Both the position numbers and the translations under genes were made by a program. Under the pieces are notes generated by a model. It worked only from the letters and a program-made list of their open reading frames with translations. It made no database searches and had not been told where the DNA came from. Source: Comamonadaceae bacterium (lineage in GTDB: Bacteria > Pseudomonadota > Gammaproteobacteria > Burkholderiales > Burkholderiaceae_C). Taken from it: DNA of 32,838 bases. The stretch's first letter is position 1. Each line of letters starts with the position of its first letter. The stretch is from positions 1 to 32,838 of the forward strand of contig CANHDQ010000004.1 of NCBI GenBank assembly GCA_947459405.1, given 5' to 3'. Positions 1-9,893 of the stretch are shown in pieces.

Positions 1-110
1 AGATCACGCGCCTGCTCGTCGCTGCGCACCAGACCGGCAAAGCGCGCCGCCACCCGCGCGGCCGGCCGCCAGTCAAACAGCACGGCGCCAAAGTCAAACA
101 CCAGATTCAT
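1..110 (-). CDS. HAD-like hydrolase, N-terminal fragment (truncated by window start)
   Basis: Reverse strand reads MNLVFDFGAVLFDWRPAARVAARFAGLVRSDEQARD..., with a HAD motif I-like VFDFGAVLFDW. The ATG overlaps the pgi stop (ATGA). Confidence 0.7.
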   Translation of the reverse strand, partial: MNLVFDFGAVLFDWRPAARVAARFAGLVRSDEQARD

Positions 111-1681
111 GGGCGCAAGCGGGCGAGCAAACCTGCGGTGGACGCGTCGAGCCCGCTCACATCGCCCGAATCGAGTCGCGGCTCCAGATCGGCAGCGAGC
201 ACCTTGCCCAACTCCACCCCCCACTGGTCAAAGCTGTTGAGGCCCCAGATCGCGCCGCTCGTCAAAACCCGGTGCTCATGCAAGGCAATCAAGGCGCCCA
301 AGCTGGCCGCATCAAGCCGATCGAGCACCAGCACGGTGCTGGGCCGATTGCCCGGGAAATGCCGATGACCGCCCGGATCGACCCGACCGACCATGAGCGC
401 CTGCGCCTGTGCCAGCGCATGGGCCAGCAACTTGTGATGGTGGCCGGGCAAATGATGCTCGGGCTGCCGGACCACGACAAACTCGACCGGCGTAATGCCG
501 GTGCCCTGATGCAGCATCTGAAAAAAAGCATGCTGCCCGTTGGTGCCCGGCTCGCCCCAGATCACGGGCGACGTCTCAAACGGCAAGGCCGCACCGCTGC
601 GATCGACCCGCTTGCCGTTGCTCTCCATCTCCAGCTGCTGCAAATAAGCGGGCCAGCGCGAGAGCAAGCTGTGATAAGGGGCAATGCAGCGCGAGGAAAA
701 GCCATGGAAATTGCGGTACCAGACGTCGAGCAAACCCAGCCTGATCGGCAGGTTGCGCGCCAGCGGGGCGCAGCGAAAGTGCTCGTCCATGGCGTGCGCA
801 CCCGCTAAAAATGCGCGCCAGGCCTGCGTGCCGATCGAAATGGCCAGCGGCAAGCCGATGGCCGACATCAGCGAATAGCGGCCGCCGACCCAATCCCAGA
901 AACCGAAGGTCGTGGCAATCCCAAATTGGGCGGCCGCCTTCACGTTCGTCGTCAACGCCACGAAATGCATCGGCAGCAGCGACTTGGCCTGCGCTCCGAG
1001 TTGGGCTTCAAACCAGCGCCGCGCCGAGTGCGCATTGGTCATGGTCTCAGCGGTGGTAAACGTCTTGGAGGCCACCAAAAACAGGGTGCTGCGCGCCTGC
1101 AAAGTCTTGAGCAAACCCTCAAGCTCATGGCCATCGACATTGGAGACGAAATGAAACCGCTTGCCCGGCAGGCGCAAGCCATCGAGCGCGCGCACCGCCA
1201 TGCAAGGGCCCAGGTCGGAGCCGCCGATGCCGATGTTGACCACGTCCGTGATCGACGCATCGCCCCTGACCTGCTCGGCGTAAGCGAGCATGGCCTCGAG
1301 CGTCTCGTGCACCGCTGCCAGCTCCCGGGCCCAGGGCTGCCCGGCGGCGGCCTGCGATCGCGGCCGACGCAAGAGGAAGTGCATCGCCTGGCGCTGCTCG
1401 GTCAGGTTGATGGGCTGGCCGGCAAACATTGCGTCGCGCCAGGCCTCCAGGCCACACTGACGCGCCAGTTCGAGCAGCAAGGCCTCGGCGTGCCCATCGA
1501 TCAGGTTCTTCGACAGGTCTGCAAAGACATGGGGGGCTTGCTGACTCCAGTGGTCAAAGCGTCGCGCGTCGCTGGCAAAAGCCTGGCGCAGATCAAAACT
1601 GCGGCCGCTTCGATCGAAATGCTCTCGCAGCGCCTGCCACGCCGGCGTGCGGTCGCATCGGTGCGTCGGCGGCAAGGTCAT
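107..1681 (-). CDS. pgi: Glucose-6-phosphate isomerase
   Basis: 524 aa with NIGIGGSDLGPCMAVRAL, SKTFTTAETMTNA and GGRYSLMSAIGLPL motifs typical of PGI. Confidence 0.97.
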   Translation of the reverse strand: MTLPPTHRCDRTPAWQALREHFDRSGRSFDLRQAFASDARRFDHWSQQAPHVFADLSKNLIDGHAEALLLELARQCGLEAWRDAMFAGQPINLTEQRQAMHFLLRRPRSQAAAGQPWARELAAVHETLEAMLAYAEQVRGDASITDVVNIGIGGSDLGPCMAVRALDGLRLPGKRFHFVSNVDGHELEGLLKTLQARSTLFLVASKTFTTAETMTNAHSARRWFEAQLGAQAKSLLPMHFVALTTNVKAAAQFGIATTFGFWDWVGGRYSLMSAIGLPLAISIGTQAWRAFLAGAHAMDEHFRCAPLARNLPIRLGLLDVWYRNFHGFSSRCIAPYHSLLSRWPAYLQQLEMESNGKRVDRSGAALPFETSPVIWGEPGTNGQHAFFQMLHQGTGITPVEFVVVRQPEHHLPGHHHKLLAHALAQAQALMVGRVDPGGHRHFPGNRPSTVLVLDRLDAASLGALIALHEHRVLTSGAIWGLNSFDQWGVELGKVLAADLEPRLDSGDVSGLDASTAGLLARLRP

Positions 1682-2629
1682 TCAAGCCGCCTGCAAAAGC
1701 TGCTCCAGCCCGATCGCGTCGGCAACGAAAGCGCGGATGCCCTCGGCCAGCTTCTCGGTGGCCATGGCATCCTGATTGAGCGCCAGCCTGAACGCGGGCT
1801 CGTCGAGCCGCTGCTCGGGCAAGTCGAGCGCCTGCGCCGCGCTTGCATCGAGCGCGCGGGCCACTGGCGCATCGCTGGCAGCCAGCTGGGCCAGCAGCTC
1901 AGGGCTGATGGTCAGCAGGTCGCAGCCGGCCAGGGCCAGCACCTGCGAGATGTTGCGAAAGCTCGCCCCCATGACTTCAGTGCGGATGCCATGGCACTTG
2001 TAGTAATCGAAGATCTGCTTGACCGACTGCACGCCGGGATCCTGGGGGCCGGCATGATCGGCCTCGACCCAGGCGCTGCCGGCGGCTTTCTTGTGCCAAT
2101 CGTAGATGCGGCCGACAAAAGGCGAGATCAGCTGCACCCCAGCCTGGCCACAGGCCAAGGCCTGGCCAAACGAAAACAGCAAGGTCAGATTGGTGTGGAT
2201 GCCGCGCTGCTCGAGTTCGCGCGCTGCAGCGATGCCCTCCCAAGTGGCGGCAATCTTGATCAACACCCGCTCGCGCACTATGCCGGCGGCCTCGTAAAGC
2301 GCCATCAGGCGCTCGGCCCGCGCCACCGTGCCGCGCACATCGAAGCTCAGCCGCGCGTCAACCTCGGTCGACACACGACCGGCAATGATGGACAAGATCT
2401 CGCAGCCAAAACGCACGAGCAGGCGGTCGATGAGTTGGTCGAGCGGCTCGCCGCGGTGCGCCTGCACGGTCTGACGCAGCAAGGGCTGGTACTCGGGTTT
2501 CTTGACCGCCTTGAGGATGAGCGAGGGATTGGTGGTGGCGTCGCGCGGTTGAAACTGTCCGAGTTGCATGAAGTCGCCGGTATCGGCAACCACCGTGGTG
2601 TACTGTCTGAGCGCGTCGAGTTGGTTCAT
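1682..2629 (-). CDS. tal: Transaldolase
   Basis: 315 aa starting [20 protein letters not shown]; contains [12 protein letters not shown] and [20 protein letters not shown]. Confidence 0.97.
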   Translation of the reverse strand: MNQLDALRQYTTVVADTGDFMQLGQFQPRDATTNPSLILKAVKKPEYQPLLRQTVQAHRGEPLDQLIDRLLVRFGCEILSIIAGRVSTEVDARLSFDVRGTVARAERLMALYEAAGIVRERVLIKIAATWEGIAAARELEQRGIHTNLTLLFSFGQALACGQAGVQLISPFVGRIYDWHKKAAGSAWVEADHAGPQDPGVQSVKQIFDYYKCHGIRTEVMGASFRNISQVLALAGCDLLTISPELLAQLAASDAPVARALDASAAQALDLPEQRLDEPAFRLALNQDAMATEKLAEGIRAFVADAIGLEQLLQAA

Positions 2630-2716
2630 AGCTGGCGATTATCGGCGGGCCTAGGGCGCCGCAGCAGCGCGGCTGTGGGCCCGCCGCCCTCAAAGGTAAC
2701 TGCCGACTAAAAGTCA

Positions 2717-2731
2717 AGTAACTCAATTACA
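2717..2731. promoter_or_regulatory. Putative HexR-type operator in the tal/hexR divergent region
   Basis: agtaactcaattaca (reverse complement TGTAATTGAGTTACT) is close to the palindromic HexR motif TGTAATTnnnTTACA. Confidence 0.6.
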
Positions 2732-2747
2732 CTGCGGCGGAACTGCC

Positions 2748-3596
2748 ATGCTCGATCGCATCAAAGCCTGTTTGCCTAGCCTGGCGCCTGCCGAACAGCG
2801 GGTGGCCCAACTGGTGCTGAGTGACCCGGCGGCCTTCGCGCGTCAGCCCATCAGCGAGTTGGCAGCGCAGTCCCGGGTCAGCAAGCCCACCGTGGTGCGC
2901 TTTTGTCGCAGCCTGGGCTACGACGGCCTGTCGGACTTCAAGCTCAAGCTTGCCGGCAGCGTACGCGAAGGCGTGCCTTTCATCCACCGCAGCGTCGACA
3001 GCGACGACAAGGTCAGCGACGTGACGGTCAAGGTGATCGACAACACCGTGGCCGCTTTCCTGAAGTACCGCAACGAGGCAAGCACCCATGCCATGGGCAA
3101 GGCGGTCGATGCCTTGCTGGGCGCTTGCCGGCAGGGACGGCGCATCGAATTCATCGGCGTGGGCAACTCGGGCATCGTGGCGCAGGATGCCCAGCACAAA
3201 TTCTTCCGGCTCGGCGTGCACACCATCGCCCACAGCGACGGCCATATGCAGGTCATGAGTGCTTCGCTGCTGCGTGCCGGCGACTGTCTGGTGGTCATCT
3301 CCAATTCGGGACGCACGCGCGACCTGATGGATGCCACCGACATCGCGCGCAAGAACGCGGCCACCGTGATCGTCATCACCGCCAGTGGCTCGCCGCTGGC
3401 AGTCGCTGGCGACATTCACCTGGCCGCCGACCATCCCGAGGGGTACGACCGCTACAGCCCCATGGTCTCGCGCCTGCTGCACCTGATGATCATCGACATC
3501 CTGGCCACCAGCGTCGCCCTGGGGCTCGACGCCCGCATGCTGCAGCCCATGCTGCAGGATATGAAAAACAAATTGCGCAGCAAGCGCTACACCTGA
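2748..3596 (+). CDS. hexR: MurR/RpiR-family transcriptional regulator (HexR-like; HTH plus SIS domain)
   Basis: 282 aa; N-terminal HTH (LAAQSRVSKPTVVRFCRSLGYDGLSDFKLKL) and SIS domain (GVGNSGIVAQDAQHKFFRLG, VISNSGRTRDL). Divergent from tal/pgi. Confidence 0.88.
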   Translation: MLDRIKACLPSLAPAEQRVAQLVLSDPAAFARQPISELAAQSRVSKPTVVRFCRSLGYDGLSDFKLKLAGSVREGVPFIHRSVDSDDKVSDVTVKVIDNTVAAFLKYRNEASTHAMGKAVDALLGACRQGRRIEFIGVGNSGIVAQDAQHKFFRLGVHTIAHSDGHMQVMSASLLRAGDCLVVISNSGRTRDLMDATDIARKNAATVIVITASGSPLAVAGDIHLAADHPEGYDRYSPMVSRLLHLMIIDILATSVALGLDARMLQPMLQDMKNKLRSKRYT

Positions 3597-3621
3597 GAGC
3601 GGCAGACCAAGACGCCTGCCG

Positions 3622-4392
3622 TCAAGGTGCGTGCCGCAAGGTCACAGGCCCGTACCAGGCGCGCACCGACCCGCCGGTGTTGTCGGTATCGCTCATGATG
3701 CCCACCGCCATCAAACGCCCGGCCGGCTCCCCAAAAGCCCGCTCGAAATCCTGCCGGATATCGCGCTGGTAGTCCAGCCAGCGGTTGAGCCCCGCCGGCC
3801 CCGACTCGATGACCATCTTGCGGATGCGGTCGGTGCGCCGGCTGCTCACCACGCTGCCCACCGGCAAGCGGTTGGACCAAACATACATCAAGGTGGCGTA
3901 GGGCATCTCCTCGCCCGTCAGTGTGCGGGCCAGCTCAGACAGCATGGCGTCCTTGGCCGAGAGCCGGCTGCGATCGCCATCGAAAGCCAGCACGATTCGA
4001 ACCGGGGAGTCGCTGCGGGCACCATCTTGCAGATCGGCCTGCTCGATCAAGGAGGCCACCTTCCAGGAAAAGTACAGCTGCTCGACCGGCGCCGATCCGG
4101 TGTGCACCACCTTGCGCAGGGCGCTGATCGCGCCTTCTGACTGCACCGCCATGGCGGGTCGGCCCTCGCGCCAGACGTAGCGGTACTGGTTCTTGCGCTT
4201 GCCCGGAAAGGTCTGGTGCAGCCACAAACTGGGCGCATCGGCGGCCGCCTCGACGTTGGCCTGGGCCGCTCGTCCGGCGCGCTCCCAGGGCGTTGGCGGG
4301 GTGGCCACACCAGTGCCTGGACTGACCGCGCAGCCACCGAGCAAGAAAGCCAGGGTTAGCACACAAATCCACCCATAGTCAGGGCGTTTCAT
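3622..4392 (-). CDS. DUF3047-like lipoprotein
   Basis: Start trimmed to MKRPDYGWICVLTLAFLLGGCAVS (lipobox LGGC). C-terminus AVGIMSDTDNTGGSVRAWYGPVTL resembles DUF3047 proteins. Confidence 0.7.
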   Translation of the reverse strand: MKRPDYGWICVLTLAFLLGGCAVSPGTGVATPPTPWERAGRAAQANVEAAADAPSLWLHQTFPGKRKNQYRYVWREGRPAMAVQSEGAISALRKVVHTGSAPVEQLYFSWKVASLIEQADLQDGARSDSPVRIVLAFDGDRSRLSAKDAMLSELARTLTGEEMPYATLMYVWSNRLPVGSVVSSRRTDRIRKMVIESGPAGLNRWLDYQRDIRQDFERAFGEPAGRLMAVGIMSDTDNTGGSVRAWYGPVTLRHAP

Positions 4393-4424
4393 GTTGCGAC
4401 ATCTCACGGCCATTGCGTGACCCC

Positions 4425-5501
4425 TCAATGACCTTCGGCCGGGCCGAAGAGCTCGCCGGCCTGGTGGCGCCCCGACGGCGCAACCAGCCCGAGATGGCGG
4501 TAAGCGGCGGCCGTGGCCACCCGGCCCCGCGGCGTGCGCTGCAAATAACCCTGCTGGATCAGGTAGGGCTCAATCACGTCTTCGATCGTGCCCGCCTCCT
4601 CGCCGATGCTCGCCGCGATATTGTCCAGACCCACAGGCCCGCCGTCGAAGCGATGGATCACCGCCTCCAGCAGTTTGCGGTCCATGATGTCAAAGCCTTG
4701 CGGATCGACATCGAGCATGGCCAGCGCCCGGTTGGCCATCTCCAGCGTGATGGTGCCGTCGCCCTTGACCTGCGCATAGTCACGCACCCGCCGCAGCAGG
4801 CGGTTGGCGATCCGCGGGGTGCCGCGCGAGCGGCGGGCGATCTCCATGCCACCGGCCTCATGCAGGGGGGCCTGCATCAGGCGTGCGCTGCGGCTGACGA
4901 TCAGGCCCAATTCTTCGGGGGTGTAGAACTCGAGCCGAGCCACGATGCCGAAACGGTCGCGCAGCGGATTGGTCAACATGCCCGCCCGGGTGGTGGCTCC
5001 GACCAGGGTGAAGGGCTGCAGATCGAGCTTGATGCTGCGCGCGGCCGGCCCTTCGCCGATCATGATGTCAATCTGGTAGTCCTCCAGCGCCGGATACAAG
5101 ATTTCCTCGACCACCGGCGAGAGCCGATGGATCTCGTCGATAAAGAGCACGTCGTTGGGCTCCAGATTGGTCAGGAGCGCGGCCAGGTCTTTGGGCTTTT
5201 CAAGCACCGGCCCGCTGGTTTGGCGCAGGTTGACGCCCAGCTCATGGGCCACGATGTGCGACAGCGTCGTCTTGCCCAGACCCGGGGGACCAAACAGCAA
5301 CACATGGTCGAGCGCCTCACCGCGCTGACGCGCCGCGCCGATAAAGATTTCGAGCTGCTCGCGCGCCTTGGCCTGCCCCACGTAGTCGCCCAGCAATTTG
5401 GGGCGCAAAGCCCGCTCCAGCGCCTCCTCGTTCGGCGAAGCCGGAGCATTGGAGAGCACCCGGGGCGCAGCCGGGGCAAAGTCGTCGGTCTGTATGCTCA
5501 T
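4425..5501 (-). CDS. ruvB: Holliday junction branch migration helicase RuvB
   Basis: 358 aa; [66 protein letters not shown]. Confidence 0.98.
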   Translation of the reverse strand: MSIQTDDFAPAAPRVLSNAPASPNEEALERALRPKLLGDYVGQAKAREQLEIFIGAARQRGEALDHVLLFGPPGLGKTTLSHIVAHELGVNLRQTSGPVLEKPKDLAALLTNLEPNDVLFIDEIHRLSPVVEEILYPALEDYQIDIMIGEGPAARSIKLDLQPFTLVGATTRAGMLTNPLRDRFGIVARLEFYTPEELGLIVSRSARLMQAPLHEAGGMEIARRSRGTPRIANRLLRRVRDYAQVKGDGTITLEMANRALAMLDVDPQGFDIMDRKLLEAVIHRFDGGPVGLDNIAASIGEEAGTIEDVIEPYLIQQGYLQRTPRGRVATAAAYRHLGLVAPSGRHQAGELFGPAEGH

Positions 5502-5510
5502 GCCGCAAGC

Positions 5511-6089
5511 TTACTTGGCCAAGGCCTTGAGCGCCAGCTTGATGCCCTCGCTCACGCCCACGCCCGCAGGCAAAGCCTTGAGCGCCAACGCAGCTTCCTT
5601 GTCGCTGTAGCCCAGAGCCAGCAGGGCCTGCAAGATATCGCTTTGCGCGTCGCCCACGGCAGCGGCCGCCGCGCCCACTTGGACGCCCAATTTGCCCTTG
5701 AGCTCGAGCAGGAGACGCTCGGCCGTCTTCTTGCCGATGCCCGGCACCTTGGTCAGACGCCCAGGCTCCTGCGCGCCGACGGCCTGGGCCAGGTCCTGCA
5801 CGCTCATGCCACTGAGCACACTGAGCGCCGTGCGCGGGCCAACACCGGAAATCTTGATGAGCTGTCGAAAGGCCGATCGCTCCGGGGCGCTGGCAAAACC
5901 GAACAGGATCTGCGCGTCCTCTCGCACCACGAAGTGCGTCAGCAGCGTGACCGGCTCGCCGACAGCCGGCAGGTTGTAGAAGGTACTCATGGGCACCAAG
6001 ACCTCATAGCCCACCCCCTGGCAGTCGAGCAGGACTTCTGGAGGGTTCTTTTCGGCCAGCAGGCCTGACAGGCGTCCGATCATGGGCAA
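5511..6089 (-). CDS. ruvA: Holliday junction branch migration protein RuvA
   Basis: 192 aa; [28 protein letters not shown] and [21 protein letters not shown]. Confidence 0.98.
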   Translation of the reverse strand: MPMIGRLSGLLAEKNPPEVLLDCQGVGYEVLVPMSTFYNLPAVGEPVTLLTHFVVREDAQILFGFASAPERSAFRQLIKISGVGPRTALSVLSGMSVQDLAQAVGAQEPGRLTKVPGIGKKTAERLLLELKGKLGVQVGAAAAAVGDAQSDILQALLALGYSDKEAALALKALPAGVGVSEGIKLALKALAK

Positions 6090-6209
6090 ATCTTATCAGT
6101 GAGCAGGCAAGCGGATCGTGCTGCAGGCCGAGCGTTCATGGCGCGCCCGCAAAGGGGGGACAATCGCAGCCTTGCGTCCCCAACCTCCGTGCCCCGAAAG
6201 GCCCTTGCC

Positions 6210-7169
6210 TTGATCTTGCGTCACACCTTCACGCCGCCGAGCAACACCCGGATGGGACATCTGTGCGGGCCAACCGACAGCCACCTGCGCAGCATCGAAG
6301 CGGCCTTGCAGGTGCGCGTTGCACACCGCTTCGAGCAATTCAAGATCGAAGGCCCCAAAGCCAAGGCCGAGCAAGCGCTGCAGGTGCTGCAGGCGCTCTA
6401 CGAAATGGCCACTCGTCCGATTGCCCAGGAGCAGGTGCAACTCATGCTGGCAGGCGACATGGCCTTGCACGGCGCCGATGCGCCCGCACTGAGCACGCGC
6501 CGCGCCGATCTCAAGCCGCGCACGCAAAATCAGGCCAGCTACCTGCATCACATTGCCGAGCACGACATCACCTTTGGCATCGGCCCGGCCGGCACCGGCA
6601 AGACCTACCTGGCAGTGGCCTGCGCGGTCGATGCGCTCGAGCGCAACGCAGTGCAGCGCATCGTGCTTACGCGACCGGCGGTTGAAGCGGGGGAGCGGCT
6701 GGGCTTTTTACCCGGCGACCTGTCGCAAAAGGTCGACCCCTACCTGCGCCCGCTTTACGATGCGCTTTACGAATTGATGGGTTTTGACCGGGTACAGAAA
6801 GCTTTCGAGCGGCAACAAATTGAAATCGCGCCACTGGCCTTCATGCGCGGGCGCACCCTCAACCACGCGTTTGTAATTCTGGACGAGGCGCAAAACACGA
6901 CCCCCGAACAGATGAAGATGTTTCTCACCCGCATTGGGCTGGGCAGCAAGGCTGTTGTCACGGGCGATGTCAGCCAGATCGACCTGCCTGCCCACCAACT
7001 CAGCGGCCTGATCGATGCCGAACGCGTGCTCAAGCGCGTGCAAGGCATTGCCATCACCCGACTGACCAGTGCCGATGTGGTGCGCCACCCCTTGGTCGCG
7101 CGCATCGTCGACGCCTACGACGGACACCGGGGTTCGACGCGCGCAGCCAAAACCCTCACCGAAAAATAG
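6210..7169 (+). CDS. PhoH-like ATPase
   Basis: Walker A GIGPAGTGKTYLAVA, RPAVEAGERLGFLPGDL, FVILDEAQNTTPEQMKMFLTRIG. Proposed TTG start at 6210 (MILRHTFTPPSNTRMGHLCGP) with AAGG 9 nt upstream, rather than the longer ORF from 6099. Confidence 0.93.
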   Translation: MILRHTFTPPSNTRMGHLCGPTDSHLRSIEAALQVRVAHRFEQFKIEGPKAKAEQALQVLQALYEMATRPIAQEQVQLMLAGDMALHGADAPALSTRRADLKPRTQNQASYLHHIAEHDITFGIGPAGTGKTYLAVACAVDALERNAVQRIVLTRPAVEAGERLGFLPGDLSQKVDPYLRPLYDALYELMGFDRVQKAFERQQIEIAPLAFMRGRTLNHAFVILDEAQNTTPEQMKMFLTRIGLGSKAVVTGDVSQIDLPAHQLSGLIDAERVLKRVQGIAITRLTSADVVRHPLVARIVDAYDGHRGSTRAAKTLTEK

Positions 7170-7185
7170 TCTGGAAGACCACCCC

Positions 7186-7674
7186 ATGGCCCTACACGAT
7201 TTGCGCCTGTCGCTGCAATTTGGTGCCATCGCGCAGGCCGAGCGTCATCGCCGCGCCCTGCCCCGCCATTTCGTCGCCCGCTGCATCCGTCACGCGCTCG
7301 ATGCACCGGCCGAGATCACGGTGCGCATCGTCGATGCGCTCGAAGGCCGCGCGCTCAACGAGGGCTATCGCAGCAAAACCGGGCCGACCAACGTGCTGAC
7401 CTTTGACTACGCGCAGGCCCCTGTCGTCGTGGCCGATGTGGTGCTGTGCGCACCCGTGGTCGCGCAAGAAGCCCGGCAGGAGGGCAAGACCCTGGCGGCC
7501 CACTACGCACACCTGCTGGTCCACGGGGCCTTGCATGCCCAGGGCTGGGACCACGAAACCGGGCATCAGCAAGCGCTGGCCATGGAAAGTCGGGAAATCG
7601 CCATCCTGGCTGGACTCGGGCTGCCCAACCCTTACCTGCGCCAAGGCCGCTCGCCCAAGGCGACGCTTGGCTAA
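7186..7674 (+). CDS. ybeY: Endoribonuclease YbeY (rRNA maturation factor)
   Basis: Signature HLLVHGALHAQGWDHETGHQQALAMESREIAIL; LNEGYRSKTGPTNVLTF. Start trimmed to ATG 7186, just downstream of phoH. Confidence 0.95.
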   Translation: MALHDLRLSLQFGAIAQAERHRRALPRHFVARCIRHALDAPAEITVRIVDALEGRALNEGYRSKTGPTNVLTFDYAQAPVVVADVVLCAPVVAQEARQEGKTLAAHYAHLLVHGALHAQGWDHETGHQQALAMESREIAILAGLGLPNPYLRQGRSPKATLG

Positions 7675-7709
7675 AACGAGCAGGCGAAAGTGGTGGCGAC
7701 GATTGCGCC

Positions 7710-8774
7710 TCAGCGCCGATTGCGCGTGCCCACCAGCAGGACCGAGCCGCTCTTTTTCTCGTAGCCGATCGTAAAGGGCAGCGGCTCGATGGCGGGCTGA
7801 TCCTGCAAATAACGGATCAGCCGCTGTCCCGAGGCGCTGTCATGCCAAAGCGGGTGCGGCGCATGAAACTTGCCGTAGCTTCGAATCTCGAATGCCCGCC
7901 GAAACGGCTCGATGTCCAGCCCGGTCTCATCTTGCACCACGCCGGGCGCACGCTCCAAGATCAGTTCGGCCAGAGCTGAAAAATAGGACTTTTGCAGCAG
8001 ATGCGAGGCCGACTTGAGCAGCACCACACCGTCCATCTGAGATCTCATGAATGTGTGCGAGCGCCCGCCGGCCTTCAGGCCGTTGTTCGACAGGTCGGTG
8101 CGCACATAGTCGATCGTGAGTGCCCGCCCATTGGCGCGGGTCACGGAAAACCGCAGCCCGTCAGGCTTGACCGCGTCAACGACCGGCCGAACCTGTCCGT
8201 CTTCATGCAAGGTCAGATATTCCACACGGCTGACCTGCGCTTCCGTCAGGGCGATGCTGTAGGCCAGCAAGCGGGCAAATCGGGGGCGCACCGAATCCTT
8301 GCCCTCAAGGTCGTTGGTCCTGAAGTAACCATAGCGCGCGAAAAAACTCATGGTCTGGCACTCTTTGGCCATCTGCTGCGGCAAGATCGACGCAGGAGCG
8401 CCGTGCTGCGGCCACTGATCGGCCACCAGCACCAAGTGATCGGCCGACGCAAACAAATTCATGGCGGTGACGATGTCGGCGCCCGAAAACGGGTAGATCA
8501 CCTTGCGCGCATCGAGCCGGGCCAGATGCTGTTCGGCCCAGGCCAACATGGGGGCAGAAAAGCGGGCGCGGTAATCGGATGCCAGCTTGGGAAAGGCCGG
8601 GCACTCGCGGGCCGAGACGGCCAGTTGCTGGAGCAATTCTTCGGGCGCGGCCACCTTGGCCGCGGGCATTGGACGCTGGGGCTGCGCCGCAGTTGCCGGT
8701 TGCGCCTGCGCCTGGCTCGCCCACGCGATGCCCATACAAAACCAGGCACACAGAGCCACTCTTGATTTCAACAT
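7710..8774 (-). CDS. Uncharacterised secreted/periplasmic protein
   Basis: Start trimmed to MLKSRVALCAWFCMGIAWASQAQA (signal peptide-like). Contains KVIYPFSGADIVTAMNLF, VLLKSASHLLQKSYFSAL and VVQDETGLD. No enzyme family recognised. Confidence 0.75.
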   Translation of the reverse strand: MLKSRVALCAWFCMGIAWASQAQAQPATAAQPQRPMPAAKVAAPEELLQQLAVSARECPAFPKLASDYRARFSAPMLAWAEQHLARLDARKVIYPFSGADIVTAMNLFASADHLVLVADQWPQHGAPASILPQQMAKECQTMSFFARYGYFRTNDLEGKDSVRPRFARLLAYSIALTEAQVSRVEYLTLHEDGQVRPVVDAVKPDGLRFSVTRANGRALTIDYVRTDLSNNGLKAGGRSHTFMRSQMDGVVLLKSASHLLQKSYFSALAELILERAPGVVQDETGLDIEPFRRAFEIRSYGKFHAPHPLWHDSASGQRLIRYLQDQPAIEPLPFTIGYEKKSGSVLLVGTRNRR

Positions 8775-9044
8775 TGTGACCAAATCCAAGTAAAGAACCA
8801 GGCACGACCTGGCAGCCGGTCTCAACCCATCGCGCGCCATAGCGCCGGCGCGCCGTGCAGGCGCGACCCAGGCCTGTCTGACCCAAAGCAAGCGGGCTGG
8901 GGCCCGCAATTAGGGGAAGGATCATAAGCCAGGCCAAGCCAGAGCCCCCGCAGGCCGCAGCAGGGCCGCGAACGCGCCCGCCGCAGCATTTGGGTTTAAA
9001 GTACGCCCACTCCGCCGGCAAGCTCAGCGGGACCACATAACACC

Positions 9045-9893
9045 ATGAAAAAAACCGTCGTCCTGGCCGCTTTGCTGCTTTCGAGCCTCTTGGCATGGGC
9101 CAGTCCGGTGAGAAGCCAATTCTTCAAGACCTCCGACGGCTTGCGCCTGCACTACCTGGAAGCCGGATCGGGCCCCCGGACCCTGGTCTTTGTGCCGGGC
9201 TGGTTGATGCCCGCCGAAATCTTTGAACAGCAGATACTGGCCCTTGCAGCCGATCACCGGGTCATCGTGCTCGATCCACGCGGTCAAGGCCGCTCGAAGG
9301 CGCCGCCGCAACGCCTACAAGCGGCAGCCCGCGCGCGTGATATCGACGAGTTGCTGCAGCGGGCCAAGGTCGGCGACCATGTCCTCATCGGCTGGTCGCT
9401 GGGGGTGATGGAAGTGCTCGACCACACGGTGCGGCACCCCAGCGCCCAATTGCGAGGCATGGTCCTGATCGACAACTCAATTGGCATGGGCAGTGCACCT
9501 GCTGCAACGGCGACCAAACGCCAGCGGCCCCTGGGCCGCGATGAATTTCGCGCCTACATCCAGCGCTTTGCCGCGGCCATCTTCAAGCAGCCGCCACCAC
9601 CGGGATGGCTGCAGGCGATTGAGGCATCAGCCACGCAACTGCCCCCGAAGGCAGCATGGAGCCTGCTTGATAAACCCTATGGCCGGGAGTACTACAAAAA
9701 TGCCGTGCTGGCTCTGGACGTGCCGCTCTGGTACGCCATCACGCCACGGCTTGCGGAGCAGTCGCTCGAGCTGATGCAAACGCATCCCCGGGCCCGTGCC
9801 ACCGTATTTGAAGAGGCGGGACATGCCTTGTTTGTCGACAGCGCCGCGCAGTTCAACCGGGGCCTGAAAGAGTTTCTGGAAGGCATGCCATGA
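9045..9893 (+). CDS. Secreted alpha/beta hydrolase
   Basis: Signal peptide-like MKKTVVLAALLLSSLLAWA; VFVPGWLMP, VLDPRGQGRS, nucleophile elbow GWSLG, C-terminal FEEAGHALFVD. Confidence 0.88.
   Translation: MKKTVVLAALLLSSLLAWASPVRSQFFKTSDGLRLHYLEAGSGPRTLVFVPGWLMPAEIFEQQILALAADHRVIVLDPRGQGRSKAPPQRLQAAARARDIDELLQRAKVGDHVLIGWSLGVMEVLDHTVRHPSAQLRGMVLIDNSIGMGSAPAATATKRQRPLGRDEFRAYIQRFAAAIFKQPPPPGWLQAIEASATQLPPKAAWSLLDKPYGREYYKNAVLALDVPLWYAITPRLAEQSLELMQTHPRARATVFEEAGHALFVDSAAQFNRGLKEFLEGMP

Noticed and set aside
926-2710. 594 aa plus-strand ORF opposite pgi and tal
   Set aside because: Antisense to two clearly recognised genes; low-complexity His/Gln/Arg/Gly-rich translation typical of high-GC codon-bias shadow ORFs.
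3990-4010. gattcgaaccgggg resembling a tRNA T-arm
   Set aside because: Inside the DUF3047-like CDS; no matching acceptor stem, D-arm or anticodon arm found nearby.
4413-6068. 551 aa plus-strand ORF opposite ruvB and ruvA
   Set aside because: Shadow ORF antisense to conserved ruvAB; no recognisable domain.
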